This document shows positions 1-7,195 of a DNA stretch of 12,806 bases, in pieces. The notes below the pieces were generated by a model, which saw nothing but the letters and a program-made list of their open reading frames with translations, had not been told where the DNA came from and made no database searches. Each line of letters begins with the position of its first letter. Position 1 is the first letter of the stretch. A program made the position numbers and the translations under genes. Where the stretch lies: positions 1 to 12,806 of the forward strand of contig CALKUJ010000367.1 in the NCBI GenBank assembly GCA_937996825.1. The letters run 5' to 3'. This DNA is from an uncultured Polynucleobacter sp. (lineage in GTDB: Bacteria; Pseudomonadota; Gammaproteobacteria; Burkholderiales; Burkholderiaceae).

Positions 1-15
1 GTGCTCTTCCGATCT
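1..15. other. Residual Illumina adapter sequence at contig end
   Basis: The first 15 bases (GTGCTCTTCCGATCT) are identical to the 3' end of the Illumina TruSeq/multiplexing read-2 adapter, which ends in ...GTGTGCTCTTCCGATCT. An exact 15-base match at the very first base of the window, stopping where ligated insert would begin, is best explained by untrimmed adapter and not by genomic sequence. The genuine genome sequence would then start at base 16. The adapter happens to be open in the reading frame of the following gene, so residues translated from it should be discarded. Confidence 0.9.
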
Positions 16-622
16 TGAACTGGTCCAAGAGGGTATTCGCGCGGCTAATTATTGGCATAGCTTCACAAAACCACATGCCATCATGCTCGCCATGAAAGCA
101 GAGTGGTTGGTTGATTCAGAAGTGATGCATGCCTTTCAGGATGCACTACTGAAATGTCACTTGCCCATAGGATTGATATATGTAGGCATCAGTGATTTGC
201 CTCAAACAAAACATATCACTCAACTAGAGCAGACCTTGGTTCAATTGCAACGTCTGGGAGTTTTGTTTCATTTATTGAACTTCACTGGACAAGAAGAAGA
301 GTGCCAATTGCTTCTCAACCATCGCTTCACTCATATCCATATAGCGGGTGATCTCATCAGACAAGCCATACCTGGTAGTCAATGCGAAAAGAAACTAATT
401 ACTTTAAAAGCACTGATTCAAGCCAATGACTCACGATCTGTGACAGGACCGATCAAACTCATGCACGAAAAAACTGTCGCCGAGAAACATGGAATTGATT
501 GTTACTACGGCAAACACATCATGCCATCAATGACATTGCACCAAGTACTCAAAATGGGCAGAACAGCTAAACAACAATTGGCCATAAGACAACTGATCAA
601 GAGACAGTCAGACAAGGAGTGA
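16..622 (+). CDS. Degenerate EAL-domain protein, C-terminal part (5' end missing)
   Basis: The reading frame is open from the left edge through to the TGA at 620-622, and the translation upstream of the first ATG (83) still looks like EAL-domain protein (e.g. AANYWHSFTKPHAIMLAMKA), so the start lies off the contig and ATG 83 is not the real start. About 200 residues are visible. They follow the EAL fold order, but the catalytic/metal positions I can place are replaced: MKA where N-x-S is expected (near 92-100), YVGIS for the LEITE strand (179-193), LNFT for DDFG (275-286), HIHIA for K-I-D (332-346), TGP for the V-E-G strand (443-451) and YYGK for the Q-G-Y strand (503-514). Active EAL phosphodiesterases hydrolyse c-di-GMP with these residues, so this protein is probably a non-catalytic c-di-GMP sensor or a protein-interaction module. 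The EAL motif itself and any N-terminal REC domain would be off the window. It precedes the response regulator by 5 bases, suggesting one operon. Confidence 0.78.
615..619 (+). promoter_or_regulatory. Shine-Dalgarno site of the response regulator gene
   Basis: AGGAG lies 8 bases before ATG 628 and inside the last codons of the EAL gene (its stop is 620-622). It fixes the regulator start and implies that ribosomes ending the EAL gene pass straight over this site, which favours coupled translation. Confidence 0.75.
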
Positions 623-627
623 GTTAG

Positions 628-1251
628 ATGAGAAAAAAAGTCCTGTTGGTTGACGACCATCCAGCAATGCTTTGGGCACTTAAAAATATGCTGGCACAAC
701 AAGTTCACTTTGAGGTTATTGGAGAAGCAACCGATGGTGATGGCTGCCTTGAGTTCGCCAGAGAAAATGAAACAGACTTGATCATTCTAGATATAGATAT
801 GCCAAAGATAGATGGCTTTGATGTGATCCGCCGTTTAAAAATCATTTCCCCAGATAGCAGAATCTTGGTGGTATCTTCTTTAGAGGCCAAGGTATACGGT
901 AGTCGCGTCAGAAGTCTGGGTGGACATGGCTTTATCAATAAGACAGCAAGCTCAGACATTATCTTGGCTGCATGCTTGGCAGTTTCTCAAGGGTATACCT
1001 TTTTCCACGTTAACAACACATCAAAGATTTACAACAGTGACGAAGAGATTATTTCTTCATTCTCACCAAGAGAATTTCAAGTACTTAAATACTTGGCTGA
1101 TGGGCATCCTAATAGTGCTATTTCAGAATATCTTCATATCAGCACCAAAACAGTATCTACTTATAAGAACCGAGTCTATAAAAAAATTGGTGTGAGCAAT
1201 ATTGCGGAATTAATTTCATTTTGCAGGACCAATCGAATCGTTGATGCCTGA
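628..1251 (+). CDS. NarL/BvgA-family DNA-binding response regulator
   Basis: A 207-residue two-domain response regulator, the usual length for the NarL/FixJ family (BvgA is about 209). The receiver domain (about residues 3-120) has the acidic pair D9-D10, the phospho-acceptor D55 in LDIDMP, the switch serine near S83/S84 and the conserved lysine K105 in GFINK. A LuxR-type helix-turn-helix follows (about 145-205: FSPREFQVLKYLADG, then STKTVSTYKNRVYKKI with the recognition helix). It should act in the cytoplasm as a dimeric transcription regulator once D55 is phosphorylated. Wording such as TKTVSTYKNR and ELISF matches BvgA/EvgA-type regulators more closely than NarL itself. The hybrid kinase gene overlaps its 3' end, so the HPt domain of that kinase is the probable phosphodonor. 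The target genes cannot be told from this window. Confidence 0.93.
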   Translation: MRKKVLLVDDHPAMLWALKNMLAQQVHFEVIGEATDGDGCLEFARENETDLIILDIDMPKIDGFDVIRRLKIISPDSRILVVSSLEAKVYGSRVRSLGGHGFINKTASSDIILAACLAVSQGYTFFHVNNTSKIYNSDEEIISSFSPREFQVLKYLADGHPNSAISEYLHISTKTVSTYKNRVYKKIGVSNIAELISFCRTNRIVDA

Positions 1252-2827
1252 TAAATATCAACTAACTCTCTTCGCATTCATTTGCACCAGCTTATTCAGC
1301 GTTTATTTGCTTATTAGAAATAAGCACTGGGCAAACCTCGCTCAACAGAATCAAAAGAATCTGAACACATTTCAAGAAACAAAGAATCAGGCAATTTCAA
1401 CAATTAGCCATGAAATCAGAACACCAATCAGTGCCATTCTTGGTATTCAGGAAAAGCTTCTACGCAATAATCATTTAGACCATTCTGAAAAAACCATCTT
1501 AGAAAGTGCTCATGCTTCAGCAGAGTCAATGCTAGAAGTACTGAATCAACTCCTAGATTTATCCAAAATTGATGCTGGGAAAATGGAACTCAGAACAGAG
1601 GCCTGCAATCTGGTCAATCTGATTAAAAATATCAGTCAAACATTTAGTGTGCTTGCACAAAAAAACAACACCAAGGTCAGTTGCCACATTTGCCCTGAAA
1701 TAGCAGAAAGTCTAATCAGTGACGGTACAAGACTGGGTCAAATACTACATAACTTGATTGCTAATGCCATCAAGTTCAGCCCTGGCGGAAAAGTTCATAT
1801 AACAACTCGCACGATTGCAAATGACCATTTTGCTCAGACCATCTATTTTGAGGTTGCAGATAATGGCAAAGGAATACCCAAAGCTCACATCTCAAGAATT
1901 TTCAGACCTTATGAACAATATGAGCATTTTGATACAGAGCTATCACAATCCAGCACGGGACTTGGATTAACCATTGCAAAACAACTTGTCACCATGATGG
2001 GTGGCAGACTAGAGATTGACTCAGAAGAGGGTTTTGGCACATCCGTGAGCTTCACGCTCTCGTTCAAAAGGTCTATCAAGCAACCAAAATACTCAAGGAT
2101 CAGCCCTTCCGAAGAGAAAATCAAACCCCAGATCACGCATCACGAAAGCGTGATGATTGTTGATGATCACGCTCCAAGCAGACTTATCACAGAGGCACAG
2201 TTTAAAGAAATGGGATATTGCGTTCACTCAAGCGCTTGTGGCCAGGAGGCATTACAGATCATTCTTGAGACCTCTTTTGATATTTTGGTGACGGACTTGA
2301 CCATGCCGATCTTCAACGGAGACCAATTGGCTTCTGCAGCACACCAGCACTACAACTCAAAAATAAAAATTTTTGGTCTGACAGCACACACTGATGGTGC
2401 CCATAGGTTATTGAACCCTAACAATGTTTTTGATTTTGTTTTAATCAAACCAGCGACTTTGAGAGACTGGCAACAAGAATTGGCACTTGAGAAAACATAT
2501 TTGACGACTTTTCAAGATTCTGGAAACTCGGAATCTTCAATGCTTGGAATCATTGCGAAAGAAATTCTTATCTATCAAGAAAAAGCTTTGGATCTTTTGC
2601 AGCAAAGTCTTGGGAAACAAAAATGGGTCTTAAGTGAAGCCGAAATGAAAAGCATGGCTCATAAACTACTTGGCGGAGCAAAGCTAAGCAATGATGCAAG
2701 ATTGATCAAAATTTGCGAACAATTTCAGGTAAAAATACCGCAGCCTCATCGCCCTCTTTTTTATGATTTATGCATTGCCCTGATTCGCTCTAACAATGTA
2801 TTAAAAAAGATTGTTTTGAAACCTTAA
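1244..2827 (+). CDS. Hybrid (unorthodox) sensor histidine kinase, HisKA-HATPase-REC-HPt
   Basis: About 527 residues. Order: one N-terminal membrane helix (about residues 6-24), a short linker, HisKA with phospho-acceptor H56 in ISHEIRTP, HATPase_c with N box (HNLIANAIKFS, about 169-179), G1 box DNGKGI (206-211), F box near FRPYEQ and G2 box TGLGLTIAK (about 238-246), a receiver domain (about 303-420; D307-D308, phospho-acceptor D351 in VTDLTMP, T380, K402), and a C-terminal HPt domain with H473 in MAHKLLGG. This is the BvgS/EvgS-type H-D-H relay feeding a NarL-type regulator. Unlike BvgS there is no periplasmic Venus-flytrap domain and no PAS domain: only about five residues precede the helix and about 25 separate it from HisKA. 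The start is ATG 1244, overlapping the regulator stop by 8 bases; TTG 1241 is also possible, with AGGA at 1225-1228 upstream. The signal sensed is unknown and may come through a partner protein. Confidence 0.92.
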   Translation: MPDKYQLTLFAFICTSLFSVYLLIRNKHWANLAQQNQKNLNTFQETKNQAISTISHEIRTPISAILGIQEKLLRNNHLDHSEKTILESAHASAESMLEVLNQLLDLSKIDAGKMELRTEACNLVNLIKNISQTFSVLAQKNNTKVSCHICPEIAESLISDGTRLGQILHNLIANAIKFSPGGKVHITTRTIANDHFAQTIYFEVADNGKGIPKAHISRIFRPYEQYEHFDTELSQSSTGLGLTIAKQLVTMMGGRLEIDSEEGFGTSVSFTLSFKRSIKQPKYSRISPSEEKIKPQITHHESVMIVDDHAPSRLITEAQFKEMGYCVHSSACGQEALQIILETSFDILVTDLTMPIFNGDQLASAAHQHYNSKIKIFGLTAHTDGAHRLLNPNNVFDFVLIKPATLRDWQQELALEKTYLTTFQDSGNSESSMLGIIAKEILIYQEKALDLLQQSLGKQKWVLSEAEMKSMAHKLLGGAKLSNDARLIKICEQFQVKIPQPHRPLFYDLCIALIRSNNVLKKIVLKP

Positions 2828-2856
2828 GCATATGTACACAAGTGCTTATTAGGCTA

Positions 2857-2862
2857 TATGAT
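2857..2862 (+). promoter_or_regulatory. Possible -10 element for dacB
   Basis: TATGAT differs from the sigma-70 -10 consensus at one position and sits 6 bases before ATG 2869. If used, transcription would begin at or next to the start codon. The hexamer 17 bases upstream (GTACAC, 2834-2839) is a poor -35, and there is no TG extension, so this rests on the -10 match alone. Confidence 0.25.
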
Positions 2863-2868
2863 TTAGGG

Positions 2869-4428
2869 ATGCCATTTAAGAAACATTTATTAATTTTGAC
2901 AGGCTTTGTTTTAATTACACAAAGCTTTGCTTCATTTGCAAAAGATTTACCTGCACCCGTCGAATCTGCAATTAAAAAAAGTGGAATCCCCAAAGAAGCC
3001 ATTTCTATTTCGGTTGACAAAATAACCAGCCAGCAAGGTCATGCTACTTTTAACTCCCATGGTGTGATTCATTGGCAAGAGAGCTTGGGCATGAATCCGG
3101 CATCCACAATGAAACTGGTCACAAGCTTGGCTGCCATGGAAATGCTGGGGCCACAGTACAGATGGAAAACGGATCTTTTCACCAATGGTCAAATCTCAAA
3201 AGGTACTTTGCGCGGTGACTTACTCATCAGAGGAAGCGGTGATCCAAAGCTGATTCCCGAGGAGATTAACAAGCTTTTAGCCAACTTAAAATCAAGCGGC
3301 GTCAAAAATATTCATGGCGACTTGATTTTTGACAGAAGTGCGTACGACAAATCAGTCAAAGAATCATCATTTTTTGACGGCGAACCAACTCGTTCGTACA
3401 GCGTGCCGCCCGATGCACTTTTGTTTGCATTTAATAGCTTTAGTTTTCAGTTTTTTCCAAATCTTGAAAATCGACGGGTTGTGATCAAGCAAACGCCTCG
3501 AATGTCAAATCTATCCATCGAGAATAATTTGACAGTGGTTGATGGTCCCTGTACCAATTGGCGAGATGGCATCACGATGTCCTTAAAAACTGAAAAAAAT
3601 TCTGCCTGGCTAGCCAGCTTCAGCGGTGAATACCCCAGCGCCTGCTCTACTGCCAATTGGAACATCGTTGCAAGCGATACCGATCAATTCTTGTCACAGA
3701 GCTTGATTGCCGCTTGGGAGGACTTAGGTGGCACCTGGGGCAAAAAGCCTGTCATTAAAAATGGTCAACTCACTGAATCTTTTAGACCAATCGTTACGCA
3801 CTTTGGCATCCCCTTGTATGAATCAGTCAAAGATATCAATAAGCTTTCAAACAATGTGATGGCAAGGCAAGTTTTGCTCACGCTCGCATTAGAAAAAAAT
3901 GGCGCCCCGGGAAACACCACCAATGGAAACATGGTCGTTAAATCTTGGCTCAAAAAGTATCAATTAGATATGCCCGAGCTTGTGATTGAAAATGGATCTG
4001 GCCTATCAAGAATCGAAAGAATCAGTTCTAAACATCTCAATCAAGTCTTATTGCTTGGTTTGAATTCGTCTACGAGAGATTACTTCACCGAATCACTTCC
4101 AATTGCCGGCGTTGATGGAACGATGAAAAACCGCTTGATAGAGAAACTTCGCCAATACATTCCCAAAAAATCTGATGCACAAGCATTCGAAAAGAATTTA
4201 TCTCAGTTCCCCAAGCCAATTAAAAAATATGGCGCTTATATTAAAACTGGGTCTTTGGCGGACGTAAGAAGTATTTCTGGCTATGTTGTTAGCAAAACCG
4301 GTCAGGTTTATGCAATCTCATCGTTCATCAATCATCGCAATGCTGGCTCAGGCCGAGGAATTCATGACGCGTTGATGACTTGGTTACTTGATGATGGCCC
4401 ACAACAGTTACATGCCCGAGCCCACTGA
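2869..4428 (+). CDS. dacB: D-alanyl-D-alanine carboxypeptidase/endopeptidase (PBP4 type)
   Basis: A 519-residue, low-molecular-mass class C penicillin-binding protein (peptidase S13 family), which trims pentapeptide stems and cuts cross-links in periplasmic peptidoglycan. All three active-site motifs are present: S-T-M-K (nucleophile about S79, K82), S-N-N (about 327-329) and K-T-G (about 459-461), plus the family string ENGSGLSR and GVDGT before KTG. The N-terminus MPFKKHLLILTGFVLITQSF reads as a signal peptide with probable cleavage after SFA, before KDLP. ATG 2869 is chosen because it gives this compact signal peptide; GTG 2842 would add nine residues in front. Neither start has a well-spaced Shine-Dalgarno site (an AGGG touches ATG 2869). 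Between GVDGT and KTG it carries roughly two dozen more residues than I recall for E. coli PBP4. It lies 41 bases after the kinase gene; a role linked to that system is not implied. Its 3' end overlaps sua5 on the other strand. Confidence 0.93.
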   Translation: MPFKKHLLILTGFVLITQSFASFAKDLPAPVESAIKKSGIPKEAISISVDKITSQQGHATFNSHGVIHWQESLGMNPASTMKLVTSLAAMEMLGPQYRWKTDLFTNGQISKGTLRGDLLIRGSGDPKLIPEEINKLLANLKSSGVKNIHGDLIFDRSAYDKSVKESSFFDGEPTRSYSVPPDALLFAFNSFSFQFFPNLENRRVVIKQTPRMSNLSIENNLTVVDGPCTNWRDGITMSLKTEKNSAWLASFSGEYPSACSTANWNIVASDTDQFLSQSLIAAWEDLGGTWGKKPVIKNGQLTESFRPIVTHFGIPLYESVKDINKLSNNVMARQVLLTLALEKNGAPGNTTNGNMVVKSWLKKYQLDMPELVIENGSGLSRIERISSKHLNQVLLLGLNSSTRDYFTESLPIAGVDGTMKNRLIEKLRQYIPKKSDAQAFEKNLSQFPKPIKKYGAYIKTGSLADVRSISGYVVSKTGQVYAISSFINHRNAGSGRGIHDALMTWLLDDGPQQLHARAH

Positions 4429-5484
4429 GGCACGCCCCAACCTGTCTCTAACAGCGTCCCACTCTATGCCATCAGGAAGTTTTTCAAAGATGATGCAATC
4501 GACATTCAGAGCATCCAACTGTCTGAGCAAAGCGTAGAGCTCTCGAGCCAATCCTTTTGGCTCCAAAGGTAAAAGCAATTCTTTTGCCACATTCTTTAAG
4601 CCTGGCTGATTTTCAGATACATCCTTAGGGAAATGCACCCAAGCCAATCTTTTTAAATCAGAACTGCTGTTTAACTCAGAAAAAAGCGAAGCAGTATCTT
4701 TAGCATCGTATAAAACTAATTTCGTCTTTGGTGCATAGTGCGCACTTAAACTGCCAGACACCCTTGGTGCTGATAGATTAGATCCGGATATTGTCGATGT
4801 ATTCTTTATTGCAAGCCCATCATCACTCTTTCGATTAAGCGCCTGATCAATCATTACCTGCGTGATAGCACCTGGTCGTAAAACAACTGGGCCATGAGTA
4901 TCAAGGCGAGTCAGGTCAACAATGGTTGACTCAATACCCACATCACAAGCGCCACCATCAAGTATCAATACTTCATCGCCTGGAAATTCTTCACGAACAT
5001 GTTCTGCTGTGGTTGGAGAAATTCTGCCAAAGCGATTGGCAGAGGGTGCTGCCAAACCACCGCCAAATGCTTTTAGTAAATTTTGCGCAATAGGATGTTG
5101 CGGACATCGCACACCAACCGTCTCTTGCCCACCTGTCACTTCCGATAAAACATTTTTAGCTTTTGGAAGAATCAGGGTCAAAGGACCAGGCCAAAATTGA
5201 TGGGCCAAAATCAAAGCTTCTGGTGAAACATCTCGTGACCATTGGCTGAGGATTTCTTGCCATGCATTTACTGCAGCTTGCTGATCACTAGCAACATTCA
5301 GCTCAGGCTGGGCGATGTGCACAATCAAAGGATGTCCTGCTGGACGCCCTTTACTAGAAAATATTTTTTTGATGGCTGAAACATTATTAGCATCAGCTGC
5401 TAGACCATAGACAGTTTCAGTTGGTATGGCCACCAAACCACCAGCCTTAAGAACGTCTACCGCCCTTTTGATTGAATCAGGCAT
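4408..5484 (-). CDS. sua5: L-threonylcarbamoyladenylate synthase, long Sua5 form
   Basis: About 358 residues. It makes threonylcarbamoyl-AMP from threonine, bicarbonate and ATP, the first step of t6A modification at position 37 of ANN-decoding tRNAs, in the cytoplasm. The N-terminal YrdC/TsaC domain (about 1-205) shows GGLVAIPTETVYGLAAD, the phosphate-binding KGRPAGHPLIVH, PLTLILPK, VGVRCP, APSAN and GIESTIVDL. A C-terminal Sua5 domain follows (about 240-355), with SGSLSAHYAP in the linker, so this is the long two-domain version and not the short E. coli TsaC. ATG 5484, two bases after the purK stop, fits the usual distance to the GGLVAIPTE strand; an in-frame TTG at 5526, inside purK, would add 14 residues and is less likely. 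Last gene of the - strand series, probably translated by coupling to purK since no strong ribosome site is seen. Confidence 0.93.
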   Translation of the reverse strand: MPDSIKRAVDVLKAGGLVAIPTETVYGLAADANNVSAIKKIFSSKGRPAGHPLIVHIAQPELNVASDQQAAVNAWQEILSQWSRDVSPEALILAHQFWPGPLTLILPKAKNVLSEVTGGQETVGVRCPQHPIAQNLLKAFGGGLAAPSANRFGRISPTTAEHVREEFPGDEVLILDGGACDVGIESTIVDLTRLDTHGPVVLRPGAITQVMIDQALNRKSDDGLAIKNTSTISGSNLSAPRVSGSLSAHYAPKTKLVLYDAKDTASLFSELNSSSDLKRLAWVHFPKDVSENQPGLKNVAKELLLPLEPKGLARELYALLRQLDALNVDCIIFEKLPDGIEWDAVRDRLGRASVGSGM

Positions 5485-5486
5485 GA

Positions 5487-6665
5487 TCAGCGCGCAATTT
5501 TTAGGACTTTTATAGCCTCTTGGCAAACTGACTCAACAGCAGATGAGGTTTTGCCTACAAAATTTATATGCCCCATTTTGCGACCTACACGAGGCTCTGC
5601 TTTACCGTAAAGATGAAGCTTTGCAGAAGGTGCATTTAGAATTTTTTCCCAAGAAGGTTCTACTTGTTTTCCAGAGACCAACCACTCATCACCCAAGATA
5701 TTGAGCATGATGCTTGGGCCAATCAACTCAGTACTGCCCAAAGGTAAACGTGCCATCGCTCTGACTTGCTGCTCAAATTGACTGGTTAAACAAGCATTCT
5801 GCGTGTAGTGACCAGAATTATGTGGGCGGGGTGCAATCTCATTGGCAACCACTTCACCATTTTTGAGAACAAAGAACTCAACACACAAAACACCCACGTA
5901 ATCTAAACGACGAATAATTTCTTTAGCGGCGCCGACGATTTTTACTTCTTGAGCTGGATTGATCGATGGTGCTGGCACAGTTGTGGTGTGCAAAATGCCA
6001 TTTTTGTGAATGTTTTGTGCAATGGGATATGCAACAACTTCATCATCATGACCACGTACGACCAGTGCTGATACTTCAAAAGCCAAATCCATGCGCTTTT
6101 CTAAAACGCAAACCACTTGGCCAAAATCATTCCAAGCCTTCACAAGCGCATCACGATCGTGAACTGTCACCTGCCCCTTACCGTCATAACCCATGCGAGC
6201 GGTTTTTAAAATGCCAGGAAAGAGGTCTGCAGAAACTCCCTCAGTATCGCTTTGCTTTTCAATCACTTGATAAGGTGCTGGTCCAATACCTGCCTCTTTT
6301 TGCCAAGTTGCCAAAAACTTCTTCTCTGCAACCCGATCTTGCGCAATAGAAACACCAGTACTTCTTGGAGCAACAAAAACGCCTAAAGACTCAAGCTCAT
6401 CCAGCGCCTTGGCTGGCACATTTTCAAATTCAGTACTGGCTGCTTGACAGATAGCCGCCATCTCTTTCAATGCAGCGCCGTCTGTGTAGCTTGCTTGGAT
6501 ATGCTTGTCCGCAACAACTCCTGCAGGACTGTGTGTATCTGGATCCAAAACACAAACTTTGTATCCCATGGCTTGAGCAGCGTGAGTGAACATGCGACCT
6601 AATTGACCACCACCAAGAATTCCTAGGTAAGACCCCGGCAAAATTGGGTTTTGACGATCAGCCAT
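5487..6665 (-). CDS. purK: N5-carboxyaminoimidazole ribonucleotide synthase
   Basis: A 392-residue ATP-grasp enzyme that converts AIR, ATP and bicarbonate to N5-CAIR in de novo purine synthesis; its product is the substrate of PurE, encoded just upstream. Visible signatures are the N-terminal nucleotide-fold loop GILGGGQLGRM (about 15-25), the ATP-grasp glycine-rich stretch KTARMGYDGKGQ, the metal/ATP-binding NEIAPRPHNSGHYT and the C-terminal YGKAEPRVGRKMGHIN. Length and domain order are complete and normal. ATG 6665 is three bases after the purE stop; there is only a distant AGGA, so re-initiation from purE is likely. sua5 starts two bases after its stop. Confidence 0.96.
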   Translation of the reverse strand: MADRQNPILPGSYLGILGGGQLGRMFTHAAQAMGYKVCVLDPDTHSPAGVVADKHIQASYTDGAALKEMAAICQAASTEFENVPAKALDELESLGVFVAPRSTGVSIAQDRVAEKKFLATWQKEAGIGPAPYQVIEKQSDTEGVSADLFPGILKTARMGYDGKGQVTVHDRDALVKAWNDFGQVVCVLEKRMDLAFEVSALVVRGHDDEVVAYPIAQNIHKNGILHTTTVPAPSINPAQEVKIVGAAKEIIRRLDYVGVLCVEFFVLKNGEVVANEIAPRPHNSGHYTQNACLTSQFEQQVRAMARLPLGSTELIGPSIMLNILGDEWLVSGKQVEPSWEKILNAPSAKLHLYGKAEPRVGRKMGHINFVGKTSSAVESVCQEAIKVLKIAR

Positions 6666-6668
6666 AAA

Positions 6669-7166
6669 TCAAGAATGTCCTGGTAAGTTCATGGCTCTGG
6701 CTTTTTCAGTTTGAGCAACTCGGAATACCTCTAATTTCTTAGCCAAGGCAGAGTCATTAACTGCTAGATTAGCAATCACGTGCAAGGCAGCATTGGCTGC
6801 ACCCGCATCACCAATGGCAAAGGTAGCCACAGGAATACCTTTAGGCATTTGCACAATTGATAAAAGTGAATCTTCACCACTCAAATGCTTTGAAGCAACC
6901 GGCACTCCAAAAATAGGAACAATTGTTTTTGCAGCCAACATACCTGGTAAATGTGCGGCACCGCCGGCGCCCGCAATGATTGCCTTGATACCGCGTTCTG
7001 CAGCTGTTTCAGCGTAGGCAAACATATCATCTGGCATGCGATGCGCAGAAACCACTTTAGCTTCAAATGCAACCCCAAAATCAGTCAGCATTTGGGCTGC
7101 ATTCTGCATGGTGTCCCAATCAGAATTTGAACCCATCAAGATTCCAACAATTGGTTTTTGACTCAT
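6669..7166 (-). CDS. purE: N5-carboxyaminoimidazole ribonucleotide mutase (class I)
   Basis: A 165-residue class I PurE, the typical bacterial size. It moves the carboxyl group of N5-CAIR to C4 to give CAIR, working with PurK; family members are octamers. Signatures are GILMGSNSDWDTM (substrate phosphate-binding loop), the catalytic SAHRMP (His about 42), GAGGAAHLPGM, and the GVPVASKHLSGEDSLLSIVQ-like segment, with a C-terminal helix. The start is well defined: AAGGA at 7177-7173 lies 6 bases before ATG 7166. It sits 29 bases after purC and 3 bases before purK, in pathway-related order. Confidence 0.97.
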   Translation of the reverse strand: MSQKPIVGILMGSNSDWDTMQNAAQMLTDFGVAFEAKVVSAHRMPDDMFAYAETAAERGIKAIIAGAGGAAHLPGMLAAKTIVPIFGVPVASKHLSGEDSLLSIVQMPKGIPVATFAIGDAGAANAALHVIANLAVNDSALAKKLEVFRVAQTEKARAMNLPGHS

Positions 7167-7195
7167 CTTTTTTCCTTTTTGCTTTTATCGAGCAA

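Noticed and set aside
83..85. ATG 83 as the start of the EAL-domain gene
   Set aside because: The frame is open to the contig edge and the upstream translation continues the EAL domain, so this Met is internal; the start is missing.
628..2827. Calling the two-component pair bvgA/bvgS or evgA/evgS
   Set aside because: The domain layout is related, but the kinase lacks the periplasmic and PAS domains that define those proteins, and no known target genes are nearby, so no gene symbol is justified.
2825..2850. Rho-independent terminator after the kinase gene
   Set aside because: The inverted repeat has only six pairs, a 12-base loop, low GC and no T-run after it; at most a weak hairpin.
2842..2868. 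GTG 2842 as the dacB start
   Set aside because: It lacks a ribosome site and adds nine residues before a normal signal peptide; ATG 2869 is more economical.
4922..5200. A 92-residue + strand reading frame inside sua5
   Set aside because: Antisense to the conserved YrdC domain; its composition is what the reverse of that domain would produce.
5485..5526. TTG 5526 as the sua5 start
   Set aside because: It would lie 40 bases inside purK with no clear ribosome site; ATG 5484, just after the purK stop, fits the family N-terminus better.
5966..6349. A 127-residue + strand reading frame inside purK
   Set aside because: It lies wholly antisense to a well-conserved enzyme gene, has no recognisable domain and no ribosome site; a chance open frame.
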